From JAJYIV01 sp964616135 (lineage in GTDB: Bacteria; Patescibacteriota; Patescibacteriia; UBA9934; GWF2-40-263): a DNA stretch of 19,232 bases. The DNA lies in assembly GCA_964616135.1 (NCBI GenBank), contig CAZTTQ010000017.1:1-19232 (forward strand), in the 5' to 3' direction. This document shows positions 12,662 to 18,831 of the stretch, piece after piece. Within the stretch, counting starts at the first letter, position 1. Every line of letters starts with the position of its first letter. A program made the translations under genes and the position numbers. The notes beneath the pieces are model-generated. The model made no database searches and was not told the DNA's origin. It saw only the letters and a list, made by a program, of their open reading frames with translations.

Positions 12662-15598
12662 ATGTCCGACGAGAAAAAGTCCGGTCACGCCCAGCAAGAG
12701 GAACAAGTGCTCGGCTTTTGGGACAAAAACGACGTGTTCCGCAAGTCCGTGGACCAGCGTCCGGCCAGCAAGCCGTACGTGTTTTACGACGGTCCGCCGT
12801 TTGCCACGGGCCTCCCGCATTACGGCCACCTCGTCGGGTCCGTCATGAAAGACATCGCCCCGCGCTTTTGGACCATGCGCGGCTACCGCGTGGACCGCAC
12901 CTGGGGCTGGGATTGTCACGGCCTGCCGATTGAAAACATCATTGAAAAGCAATTCAACCTCGGCAGCCGCAAGGCGATTGAGGAATTCGGCGTGGAAAAA
13001 TTCAATGATTCGTGCCACAGCACGGTGCTGACGTACGCGGAGGAGTGGAAGAAAACCATCCGCCGCCTGGGTCGTTGGGTGGACATGGAAAATTCCTACA
13101 AGACCATGGACCTGCCGTTCATGGAGTCCATTTGGTGGGTCTTCAAGCAGCTGTGGGACAAGGGCCTCATCTATGAAGGCCACAAGCCGATGCACATCTG
13201 CCCGCGCTGTGAGACGGCGCTGTCCAACTTTGAAGTGGGGCAGAACTACCAGGATGCCACGGACATTTCCGTGTACGCCGGCTTCACGTTGAAGAGCGGC
13301 GCCTACGCCGGGGCAAAATTGGTCGCCTGGACCACCACGCCATGGACACTGCCGGGCAACGCGCTGCTCGCCGTCAGCAAAGACGTTGAGTACGTCGTCT
13401 TGTCGTACACCCCCTCTTCGCAAGAGGGGACTAAGGGGGAGTCTCGAGTCATTCTTGGTAAAACCGCCTGGGAACGCCTTGCGTCCCAGCCGGACTTGGC
13501 ATTCGCTAAGGAACAACCCAAGGTCGTGGAGACGGTGAAGGGAAGCGCATTGCTCGGCGCTTCGTACGAACCGCTGTTCCCGTTCTTTGCGGACCACACC
13601 AACGCGTTCCGCGTCGTGCACGGAGACTTCGTGACCACGGACGACGGCACGGGTGTGGTACATATCGCCCCGGGCTTCGGTGAAGACGACAAAAAGCTAG
13701 GCGAGGCGGAAAAAGTTGCGCCCATCATGCACGTCAAAATGAACGGCCACTTCGTTCCTGAAGTGGTCGCCGGACTTGGCATCGAAGACCGTCCGGTGCG
13801 TGCGGCGGGGGACAAGGATCGTGTCGTGGACGTCGACATTATCAAGGCGCTCGCTAAGACGGGGGCACTCGTCGGTAAAAAGAAATTCACGCACAGCTAC
13901 CCGCACTGCTGGCGCTGCGACACCCCGTTGCTGAACTACGCCACCACGTCTTGGTTTGTCCGCGTCACGGACATCAAGGATAAGATGGTGAAGAACAACA
14001 AGCAGATCAACTGGGTGCCGGACACCATGAAAGAAGGCCGCTTCGGCAAGTGGTTGGAAGGCGCCCGCGACTGGGCCATTTCCCGCTCGCGTTTTTGGGG
14101 CACGCCGCTGCCTATTTGGCGCGCGGAAGACGGAGAGATCGTCTGCGTCGGTTCGGTCGCCGAACTGGAAGCATTAGTCGGCGCTTCCGTGCCGGATTTG
14201 CACAAGCACCACGTCGACAAACTGACGTTTACCAAGGGCGGCAAAGAATTCCGCCGCATTCCGGACGTGTTGGACTGCTGGTTTGAGTCCGGCTCCATGC
14301 CGTACGCGCAGATCCACTATCCGTTCCAAAACAGCCAAGCATTCAAACACGGCTTCCCGGCCGAATACATCGCGGAGGGTCAGGACCAGACCCGTGGGTG
14401 GTTCTACACGCTGCACGTCCTCTCCACGGCGCTCTTCGACAAGCCCGCGTTCAAAAACGTGGTTGTGAACGGCCTGGTGTTGGCGGAAGACGGGAAGAAG
14501 ATGAGTAAGCGCCTGAACAACTACCCGGACGTGGGGGAGATCATGGAGAAATACGGCGCGGACGCGCTGCGCTACTACCTGATGACGTCGCCGGTCGTGC
14601 ACGCGCAGGACCTGCGCTTCGCGGAAAGCGGCGTGGATGAAGTGGGGAAGAAATTCATCACCATTCTCCGCAACGTTTTCTCGTTCTACCAGCTCTATCG
14701 CGGGACCGACGACGGCCGGAGCCCGTCCGGCAAGCACCCGTTGGATGCCTGGGTGCTGGCGCGCCTGCAGGAGACGTTGAAGGAAGAAACGGAAGCGATG
14801 GAGGCGTACGACTTCTCCCGCGCTGCCCGCGCGTTGCAGCCGTTCGTGACGGATCTTTCCACCTGGTACGTGCGCCGCAGCCGCGAGCGCATGAAGGGGA
14901 CGGACGAAGACGCCAAGGAGGCGGTTGCCACGCTCCGCGACGTCTTGGAAACCTTCGCCAAGATACTGGCGCCGTTCATGCCATTCCTGGCCGAAATGCT
15001 CTACCAGGAATTGGACGGCAACTGGCAGGGAAAAGAGGGTCGCTTGTCCGTGCACTTGGAATCCTGGCCTGCGTTGGACAAGAAACGTCTCAAAAACGGC
15101 GGGTTGGAAGACATGGCGAACGTGCGCGCCGTCGTCTCCCGCGCCTTGGAACGCCGCGCAGAGGCAGGGAAGAACGTTCGTCAGGTGTTGGCGTCCATGA
15201 CGGCGCTTTCGCCGGGCGGCGACAAGATTCCCGCGGCGTTGCTCGACATCATTAAGGACGAAGTGAACGTGAAGGAGGTCTTCTTCGCAAAGGGGGAGAC
15301 GGGCGTCACGCTGGACCTGGCCATGACGCCGGCCTTGGTGCGGGAAGGTACGGCTCGCGAGCTGGTTCGCAAGATCAACGGCCTGCGCAAGGAAGCGGGC
15401 CTGACCATCGACGACCGGATCGACCTCTATATCGCGTCGGAAGACGCGGAAGGGAAGCAGGCCTTGGCCGAACACGGCGCTGTTATTGCGGCGGACACGT
15501 TGGCCGCCGGTCTGCGCACCTTCGGTCCCGTGCCGGAAGGAGTCGTGTCCTTCCGGACGAACGAGATCGATTTCCAGGTTGGATTCGCCAAAGTTTAG
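12662..15598 (+). CDS. ileS: Isoleucyl-tRNA synthetase (eukaryote-like type)
   Basis: The 978-residue class I synthetase charges tRNA-Ile. The HIGH-type signature is GPPFATGLPHYGH (44-56), followed by WGWDCHGLP; the editing (CP1) domain carries WTTTPWTLPGN and HIAPGFGEDD; the second catalytic signature is KMSKR (613-617) in GKKMSKRLNNYP. HYGH with KMSKR and the overall layout point to the eukaryote-like group of IleRS, which in bacteria is associated with natural mupirocin tolerance. No C-terminal zinc finger is seen. Residues 250-261 are encoded by a small palindromic repeat inserted in frame in the editing domain. The start at 12662 was chosen because the open frame upstream begins before the predicted transcription start. 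Confidence 0.95.
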   Translation: MSDEKKSGHAQQEEQVLGFWDKNDVFRKSVDQRPASKPYVFYDGPPFATGLPHYGHLVGSVMKDIAPRFWTMRGYRVDRTWGWDCHGLPIENIIEKQFNLGSRKAIEEFGVEKFNDSCHSTVLTYAEEWKKTIRRLGRWVDMENSYKTMDLPFMESIWWVFKQLWDKGLIYEGHKPMHICPRCETALSNFEVGQNYQDATDISVYAGFTLKSGAYAGAKLVAWTTTPWTLPGNALLAVSKDVEYVVLSYTPSSQEGTKGESRVILGKTAWERLASQPDLAFAKEQPKVVETVKGSALLGASYEPLFPFFADHTNAFRVVHGDFVTTDDGTGVVHIAPGFGEDDKKLGEAEKVAPIMHVKMNGHFVPEVVAGLGIEDRPVRAAGDKDRVVDVDIIKALAKTGALVGKKKFTHSYPHCWRCDTPLLNYATTSWFVRVTDIKDKMVKNNKQINWVPDTMKEGRFGKWLEGARDWAISRSRFWGTPLPIWRAEDGEIVCVGSVAELEALVGASVPDLHKHHVDKLTFTKGGKEFRRIPDVLDCWFESGSMPYAQIHYPFQNSQAFKHGFPAEYIAEGQDQTRGWFYTLHVLSTALFDKPAFKNVVVNGLVLAEDGKKMSKRLNNYPDVGEIMEKYGADALRYYLMTSPVVHAQDLRFAESGVDEVGKKFITILRNVFSFYQLYRGTDDGRSPSGKHPLDAWVLARLQETLKEETEAMEAYDFSRAARALQPFVTDLSTWYVRRSRERMKGTDEDAKEAVATLRDVLETFAKILAPFMPFLAEMLYQELDGNWQGKEGRLSVHLESWPALDKKRLKNGGLEDMANVRAVVSRALERRAEAGKNVRQVLASMTALSPGGDKIPAALLDIIKDEVNVKEVFFAKGETGVTLDLAMTPALVREGTARELVRKINGLRKEAGLTIDDRIDLYIASEDAEGKQALAEHGAVIAADTLAAGLRTFGPVPEGVVSFRTNEIDFQVGFAKV
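13410..13441 (+). repeat. Small palindromic element inside ileS
   Basis: CCCCTCTT (13411-13418), loop CGC, AAGAGGGG (13422-13429), followed by ACTAAGGGGGA. It is translated as part of TPSSQEGTKGES. In reverse, the CCCCCTTAGTCCCC plus hairpin pattern looks like intergenic palindromic repeats I recall from bacterial genomes. It interrupts a region where IleRS proteins usually have a short loop. Confidence 0.6.
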
Positions 15599-15604
15599 CC
15601 GCGC

Positions 15605-15630
15605 AAAAACAGGGCTCCGGCCCTGTTTTT
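15605..15630 (+). terminator. Terminator of ileS
   Basis: AAAAACAGGG (15605-15614) and CCCTGTTTTT (15621-15630) pair perfectly around a short GC-closed loop, immediately after the ileS stop. Confidence 0.88.
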
Positions 15631-15645
15631 CGTTGTCCGTTTGTC

Positions 15646-15654
15646 TGCTACAAT
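15646..15654 (+). promoter_or_regulatory. Extended -10 promoter of the TrmB-type regulator
   Basis: TG-C-TACAAT, with a start expected near 15661 and about 23 nt of leader without a Shine-Dalgarno sequence. Confidence 0.6.
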
Positions 15655-15683
15655 CCCTGCATTACCGATTATCCTTTTCCCGT

Positions 15684-16424
15684 ATGGCCACCGACGTCAT
15701 GAAACTGTTTACCTCCCTCGGGCTTTCCCCGACGGAATCAAAAGTCTATTTGGCGTCCCTTGGCTTGGGCCCGAACAGCGTCCAGGAAATCGCCAAGAAG
15801 GCCAAACTGTCCCGCACCTCCGCCTACGCGGCCATTGAAGTCCTGACCCAGCGTGGACTCATGTCCACGTTCGAACGCGGCAAGAAAAAGTTCTTTGCCG
15901 CAGAAGAACCGGAAAACGCCCTGGCCCAGTTCCGTGGGTACGTGAAGCAGTTGGAACAGCAAATTGACGTTCTTCAGCGTGCGTTGCCGGAGGTAAAGAT
16001 GATGGCGGGCGGTGAACGTCCGGCGGTGCGGTTTTATGAAGGGGACGAGGCGCTTACAGCCCTATTTGCGGATGCCGCGCGTGCTGGGTCCAGCTTTATG
16101 TATGAGGTAAGCAACGTCGAAGATGTTTATACACATTTGGATCCACAGGCATGGCAAAAGGCACGCAGCTTGTTTGATCCGACGACTGTTGATTTGCGCA
16201 TCCTTCAGCACGGCGTTCCAAAGAATCCAAAACCGAACGTGAAGCGTCGACAAGTACCAGCTGGTCTGGCCAATTTTCACGGGGATATCTGGATTTACGG
16301 AAACCGTGTTGCCTTTGTGACATTTGTGGGGCGCATTCTCTGCGTCATTATAGAGAGCAGTGTATTTGCTGATACGGCCAAGGTCTTGTTTGAGACAGCG
16401 TGGATCGGTGCTGGGGAAAAATAA
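15684..16424 (+). CDS. TrmB-family transcriptional regulator
   Basis: The 246-residue protein has the N-terminal winged helix of TrmB regulators: LFTSLGLSPTESKVYLASL (8-26), a helix-turn-helix IAKKAKLSRTSAYAAIEVL (36-54) and wing FERGKKKFF. Residues 80-102 look like the dimerising coiled coil. The C-terminal part (about 112-240) is an effector-type domain with PAVRFYEGDEAL, where family members sense sugars or other ligands. The target genes are unknown; proximity to the pentose phosphate genes is suggestive only. From about nucleotide 16020 the base composition becomes clearly more AT-rich than the first half, so the sensor domain may have a different history. A longer upstream frame covers the terminator of ileS and was rejected. 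Confidence 0.85.
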   Translation: MATDVMKLFTSLGLSPTESKVYLASLGLGPNSVQEIAKKAKLSRTSAYAAIEVLTQRGLMSTFERGKKKFFAAEEPENALAQFRGYVKQLEQQIDVLQRALPEVKMMAGGERPAVRFYEGDEALTALFADAARAGSSFMYEVSNVEDVYTHLDPQAWQKARSLFDPTTVDLRILQHGVPKNPKPNVKRRQVPAGLANFHGDIWIYGNRVAFVTFVGRILCVIIESSVFADTAKVLFETAWIGAGEK

Positions 16425-16425
16425 A

Positions 16426-16467
16426 AAAAGAGCGCCGCCCACGACTGGATCGTGTGCGGCAGCTCCC
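16426..16467 (-). terminator. Strong terminator for a leftward RNA
   Basis: On the minus strand three stacked stems (GAGC/GCTC, GCCGC/GCGGC, CACGA/TCGTG) are separated by single unpaired bases, and the hairpin is followed by seven T and then ATTTTT. On the plus strand it lacks a T-tract, so it ends transcription coming from the right. Confidence 0.8.
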
Positions 16468-16855
16468 CCATTAGCCCGTCATGGGCCACCTCCTAGGGTG
16501 TGAGGGACTGTGCCGACTTTTCGCCCGAGCGTTCGAGCGAGATGGTCGGCTTCGGGGGCTCGACCGTGTTCCGTGCGCACTTCCGCAGAGATCTCACGTC
16601 GTGCCTCCGATATCCCGACTTCCTAGGAAGAAGGGGAGAGTTGGCGGACCGGGATGGTGCCGCCTTTCGTACGCCTTGATTTTCACCAAGGCGGCAGCTC
16701 GGTCGTCATGCTGCGGCCTTGAGCCTTGGGTGCCCGCGTAAACGCGGGAAAAACGGGCTCTCTAGTCGTGCATGGCAGCCTCCGTATGCGCCCTGTTTCA
16801 AGGGCGCGGGTCATGTCCCAACGCGTACCACCCTCTGGCGGATCGGCGCGGGAAC
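16428..16855 (-). ncRNA. Candidate structured small RNA (~430 nt), leftward
   Basis: A complete transcription unit without a convincing reading frame: a strong minus-strand promoter (16862-16890), about 430 nt of GC-rich sequence, and an intrinsic terminator. Hairpins include GCGCCCT-TGAAAC-AGGGCGC and CCCGCG-TTTA-CGCGGG. Another is GCCGAC...GTCGGC enclosing CGCTCG/CGGGCG, and CGCCTTG...CAAGGCG lies in a segment that holds competing CCGCCTT copies. Near its 3' end a perfect AGGAGGTG lies 4 nt before an ATG whose frame stops after three codons (MTG). I looked for the conserved blocks of RNase P RNA, tmRNA and SRP RNA and found none. It could be a regulatory RNA or a partner of the divergent rightward RNA. 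The exact ends are predictions. Confidence 0.55.
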
Positions 16856-16861
16856 AAGAGA

Positions 16862-16890
16862 GTTCTAACACAGAAAGAGACATCTGTCAA
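16862..16890 (-). promoter_or_regulatory. Strong promoter of the leftward RNA
   Basis: TTGACA (16890-16885), a 17-bp spacer and TAGAAC (16867-16862), preceded by TGT. This is one of only two promoters in the window with a perfect -35. Confidence 0.7.
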
Positions 16891-16926
16891 CCCTTCCTGG
16901 ACACATTCCGGAGGGTGTTTTTGTAT
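16888..16926 (+). terminator. Possible rightward terminator
   Basis: ACCCTTCC and GGAGGGT can pair with one bulge, followed by GTTTTTGT. It would stop transcripts entering the AT-rich island from the left. The stem is imperfect and overlaps the leftward promoter. Confidence 0.35.
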
Positions 16927-17023
16927 TGTACGGACATTTAATACCTTATTTATAGCTTAAATTAGATAAAATATTAGTACTTGTACAGTATCTCTTGACA
17001 AGTATTTATTGTCATGTTAGGGT
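16916..17023 (+). promoter_or_regulatory. AT-rich island with the rightward RNA promoter and an inverted repeat
   Basis: About 100 bp of roughly 70% AT sequence stands between GC-rich flanks. At its right end TTGACA (16995-17000), an exact 17-bp spacer and TAGGGT (17018-17023), with TGT before the -10, form the strongest + strand promoter in the window; the start is expected near 17030. TGACAA (16996-17001) and TTGTCA (17009-17014) form an inverted repeat over the -35 and spacer, a candidate operator. The AT tract may act as an UP element. Confidence 0.65.
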
Positions 17024-17200
17024 GCTTTCTCCACTGCGGTAGTGCAGGGGAGGACGACGGGACCTACCGTCTTCGCTGGAACGCGCGCTGTCGATCCCTC
17101 CCTGTACTGGTTGCATGTTCCGCCTCGGCGGAATGGGAGAAATGGCGGCCTTCTGGCCTGCATTCTGGAGGAAAACCCGTCCGAGTCCGCTCGGACGTTC

Positions 17201-17237
17201 GACTGAACTCCCACGGGTTGCGTGGGGGTTCTGAGAA
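17201..17237 (+). repeat. Hairpin repeat, copy 1
   Basis: GACTGA followed by a perfect 10-bp stem (one G-U) with loop GGGTTGC and then TGAGAA. It matches copy 2 at 34 of 37 positions and is preceded, like copy 2, by a long GC-rich hairpin. Confidence 0.85.
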
Positions 17238-17331
17238 TGAACGGAATCCTTAGTCCGAACCTACCGTAGGAAAGTAGGCGAGGAGTATGGATGAGCCCGC
17301 GCCGAAATTGGGTGCGGAGATGAGGGTGAGC

Positions 17332-17404
17332 GCCAGACTCGTCCCCATCTCCTCGAAAGGAGGCTCCGGTCTGGCCACCCCGCGAAGGAAGTCCGGAGAT
17401 GGGG
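17332..17404 (+). other. Candidate RNA pseudoknot
   Basis: GCCAGAC (17332-17338) pairs with GTCTGGC (17369-17375). Within that loop CCCCATCTCC (17343-17352) is perfectly complementary to GGAGATGGGG (17395-17404) beyond it. A competing local hairpin CTCCT-CGAA-AGGAG (17349-17362) uses the same bases, so a switch is also possible. Confidence 0.5.
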
Positions 17405-18340
17405 CCGGAAACAGGGAGTTGGACCAAGGACCCGGGCAGGGTTCCCAACTCTCCCGCACATTGGCAGTGCGGCCCGCGAGGGGAAGATAACCCTGGTGAC
17501 AGGGATAAACGGGCGTTCGGAAAGCGCCCGGATGGAGGAAACTCCATTCATGAGCCACGTGCGGGGACTGGGTGACTGGTCCACGTATGCCGCGGATGAC
17601 CCCGGCAAGGGGAGTTCGCGGAATCAACGGGGAGGTCTTTGCCGGGCCGAACCGTCTCAGGGGTGCCCGCAGGCGCGGGACATGGTATCCACCTCTGCAT
17701 CCACCACTTTCCCCCTAACCGGGAGAAATGCTTTGGTGAATGGGATACCCGGCGCTCCCCAGACGCGCCTCGCCCGGAAACGGGCTCAAGATTCAGGCGG
17801 CGTGCGCCAACACGTTGACCTGGACGCGGAAACGACGGCTGACCTCGGTAACGAGGATGTACAGCTGACGTCGGTACCGCAGAATGGGGAGTGCTCTTGA
17901 GGGGTGGCGTGCCCAACGTCATCTCGATCGAAGTCCATCGACCCGGCAGGGAAACGGACAGGTGACAGGGCGGTCAACGGGGGCACCCGTTGGGACTGAA
18001 TCGGTGAAGCCCGCAAGGCCGAACCGAGAGGACCGCTCACGGGAGGGCCGCACGGATGTCCTGGCCCCTTCCACCTTTTTCTCGCGGCTGGCGAGGTTAA
18101 AAAAAACAGACCGGGTCCCCACGGGCCTCCCTCGGCACCGATGGCAAAGCCGCGTCGTCCGCCCTTGCGCGGAACGGTGAGAAACCCGAGCGGTTTGTGG
18201 GCGCGGTTGGCAGACCGCGTGACGACGGCGTCTTTCGGGGCGCCACGTAATGGGACCTTGCGGTCCGTTCTGGGTGAGACTCCCAGACTCGCACAAAACT
18301 GCGCTCTGCCCGATCCGGCTACGACAGCGGATCGGGGTTT

Positions 18341-18377
18341 GACTGAGCCACCACGGGTTGCGTGGGGGTTCTGAGAA
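18341..18377 (+). repeat. Hairpin repeat, copy 2
   Basis: GACTGA, then a 10-bp stem with one mismatch around the same GGGTTGC loop, then TGAGAA. It starts 1,140 nt after copy 1; all three differences from copy 1 are on the 5' arm of the stem, two of them keeping a pair. Confidence 0.85.
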
Positions 18378-18450
18378 CAAAATCGCGGGCATTCGCCACG
18401 CGTCCGCTCACCAGGCGGCCTATGCGTCCTTGAGACGCGCGGGGGAAAAC

Positions 18451-18801
18451 ATGGCCACGCAGATCAATTTCTCTGGACACCCGGTCGCGGGGTTCGACCT
18501 GGCCCCCTGGGTAGGCAAGAACCTGCCCGTGGAGGCCGACCCGGCGCCGCTCCAGGCGGTCGTCCGGGAGGCGCTCGCGGGGCTCTCCTGCGACGCGGCG
18601 CTCAAGGCGGGCGCCCCGGCGGAGATCATCCTGCCGGGCATGGCCCCCGCGGCCGCGGTGCTCCTCGCGGAGTGGCACGGGCGCTACGGGTCCTTCCCGA
18701 CCATCCGGTGGTCGGTGCGGGGTCCGGGCGGGTTCGCATGGCCGGAGACGGCCAAGGCGGATCTCCAGTCGGTCCGACTGGACGCGCGCACGGGGCGCTA
18801 G
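18451..18801 (+). CDS. Small protein embedded in the RNA locus, Csx15-like (116 aa)
   Basis: The frame starts MATQINFSGHPVAGFD, with a GGGGG tract 5 nt upstream as a possible ribosome-binding site. Codons are almost all G- or C-ending, more extreme than any neighbour. The protein has a block GMAPAAAVLLAEWHGRYGSF followed by PTIRW, and ends with DLQSVRLDARTGR. From memory, Csx15 proteins show the same order: an N-terminal NFSHP-like strand, an APAAA-LLAELHGR-G-FP block and a C-terminal LQ-VR-AR helix; several Csx proteins of this size degrade cyclic oligoadenylate signals (ring nucleases). No CRISPR array or cas gene is seen here, so such a role is uncertain. A longer in-frame start at 18358 falls in the hairpin repeat and was rejected. 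Confidence 0.75.
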   Translation: MATQINFSGHPVAGFDLAPWVGKNLPVEADPAPLQAVVREALAGLSCDAALKAGAPAEIILPGMAPAAAVLLAEWHGRYGSFPTIRWSVRGPGGFAWPETAKADLQSVRLDARTGR

Positions 18802-18831
18802 CGCCGGGGAATCGGTCGTCGTCTGACGACC
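18794..18831 (+). other. Palindrome over the stop codon plus hairpin after the embedded gene
   Basis: GGCGCTAGCGCC (18794-18805) is a perfect palindrome centred on the TAG stop. It is followed by GGTCGTC-GTCT-GACGACC (18814-18831), a perfect 7-bp hairpin. No T-tract follows, so it is not an intrinsic terminator. Confidence 0.6.

Larger units (their letters stand above)
17030..18450 (+). ncRNA. Candidate giant structured RNA, 5' portion
   Basis: About 1.4 kb without a plausible reading frame but with dense, often perfect, hairpins. Among them: TTCCGC-CTCG-GCGGAA (17118-17133), CGTCCGAG-TCCG-CTCGGACG (17178-17197) and CCCTG-GTGA-CAGGG (17491-17504). Further on are ATGGAG-GAAA-CTCCAT (17532-17547), GCCCG-GAAA-CGGGC (17772-17785), CCTCG-GTAA-CGAGG (17843-17856) and AACGGG-GGCA-CCCGTT (17976-17991). 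The 3' part has GGACC-TTGC-GGTCC (18253-18266) and a 9-bp stem at 18309-18336. The GNRA tetraloops appear only when read as + strand RNA, matching the promoter at 16995-17023. I see none of the marks of rRNA, RNase P RNA, tmRNA, group I or group II introns. It resembles in style the large ornate bacterial RNAs (GOLLD, ROOL, OLE), but I cannot assign it to any. The RNA may be one molecule continuing past the embedded gene. Confidence 0.65.

Noticed and set aside
16476..16496. Three-codon frame MTG as a gene
   Set aside because: Despite a perfect Shine-Dalgarno, three codons cannot be called a gene from sequence alone; kept as part of the RNA description.
17287..17900. Open frames on both strands within the structured RNA region
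   Set aside because: They are GC-rich chance frames; the translations have no domain pattern and the DNA is dominated by hairpins that break codon structure. None has a convincing start signal.
18073..18110. Possible terminator (T5, hairpin, A8)
   Set aside because: On either strand the hairpin is not followed by a T-tract: the T run precedes it and the A run follows. It reads as an extended stem instead.
18358..18450. Longer start for the embedded gene (ATG-like frame from 18358)
   Set aside because: The extra residues are encoded by the hairpin repeat, which exists as RNA structure in both copies; the protein-like pattern begins at 18451.
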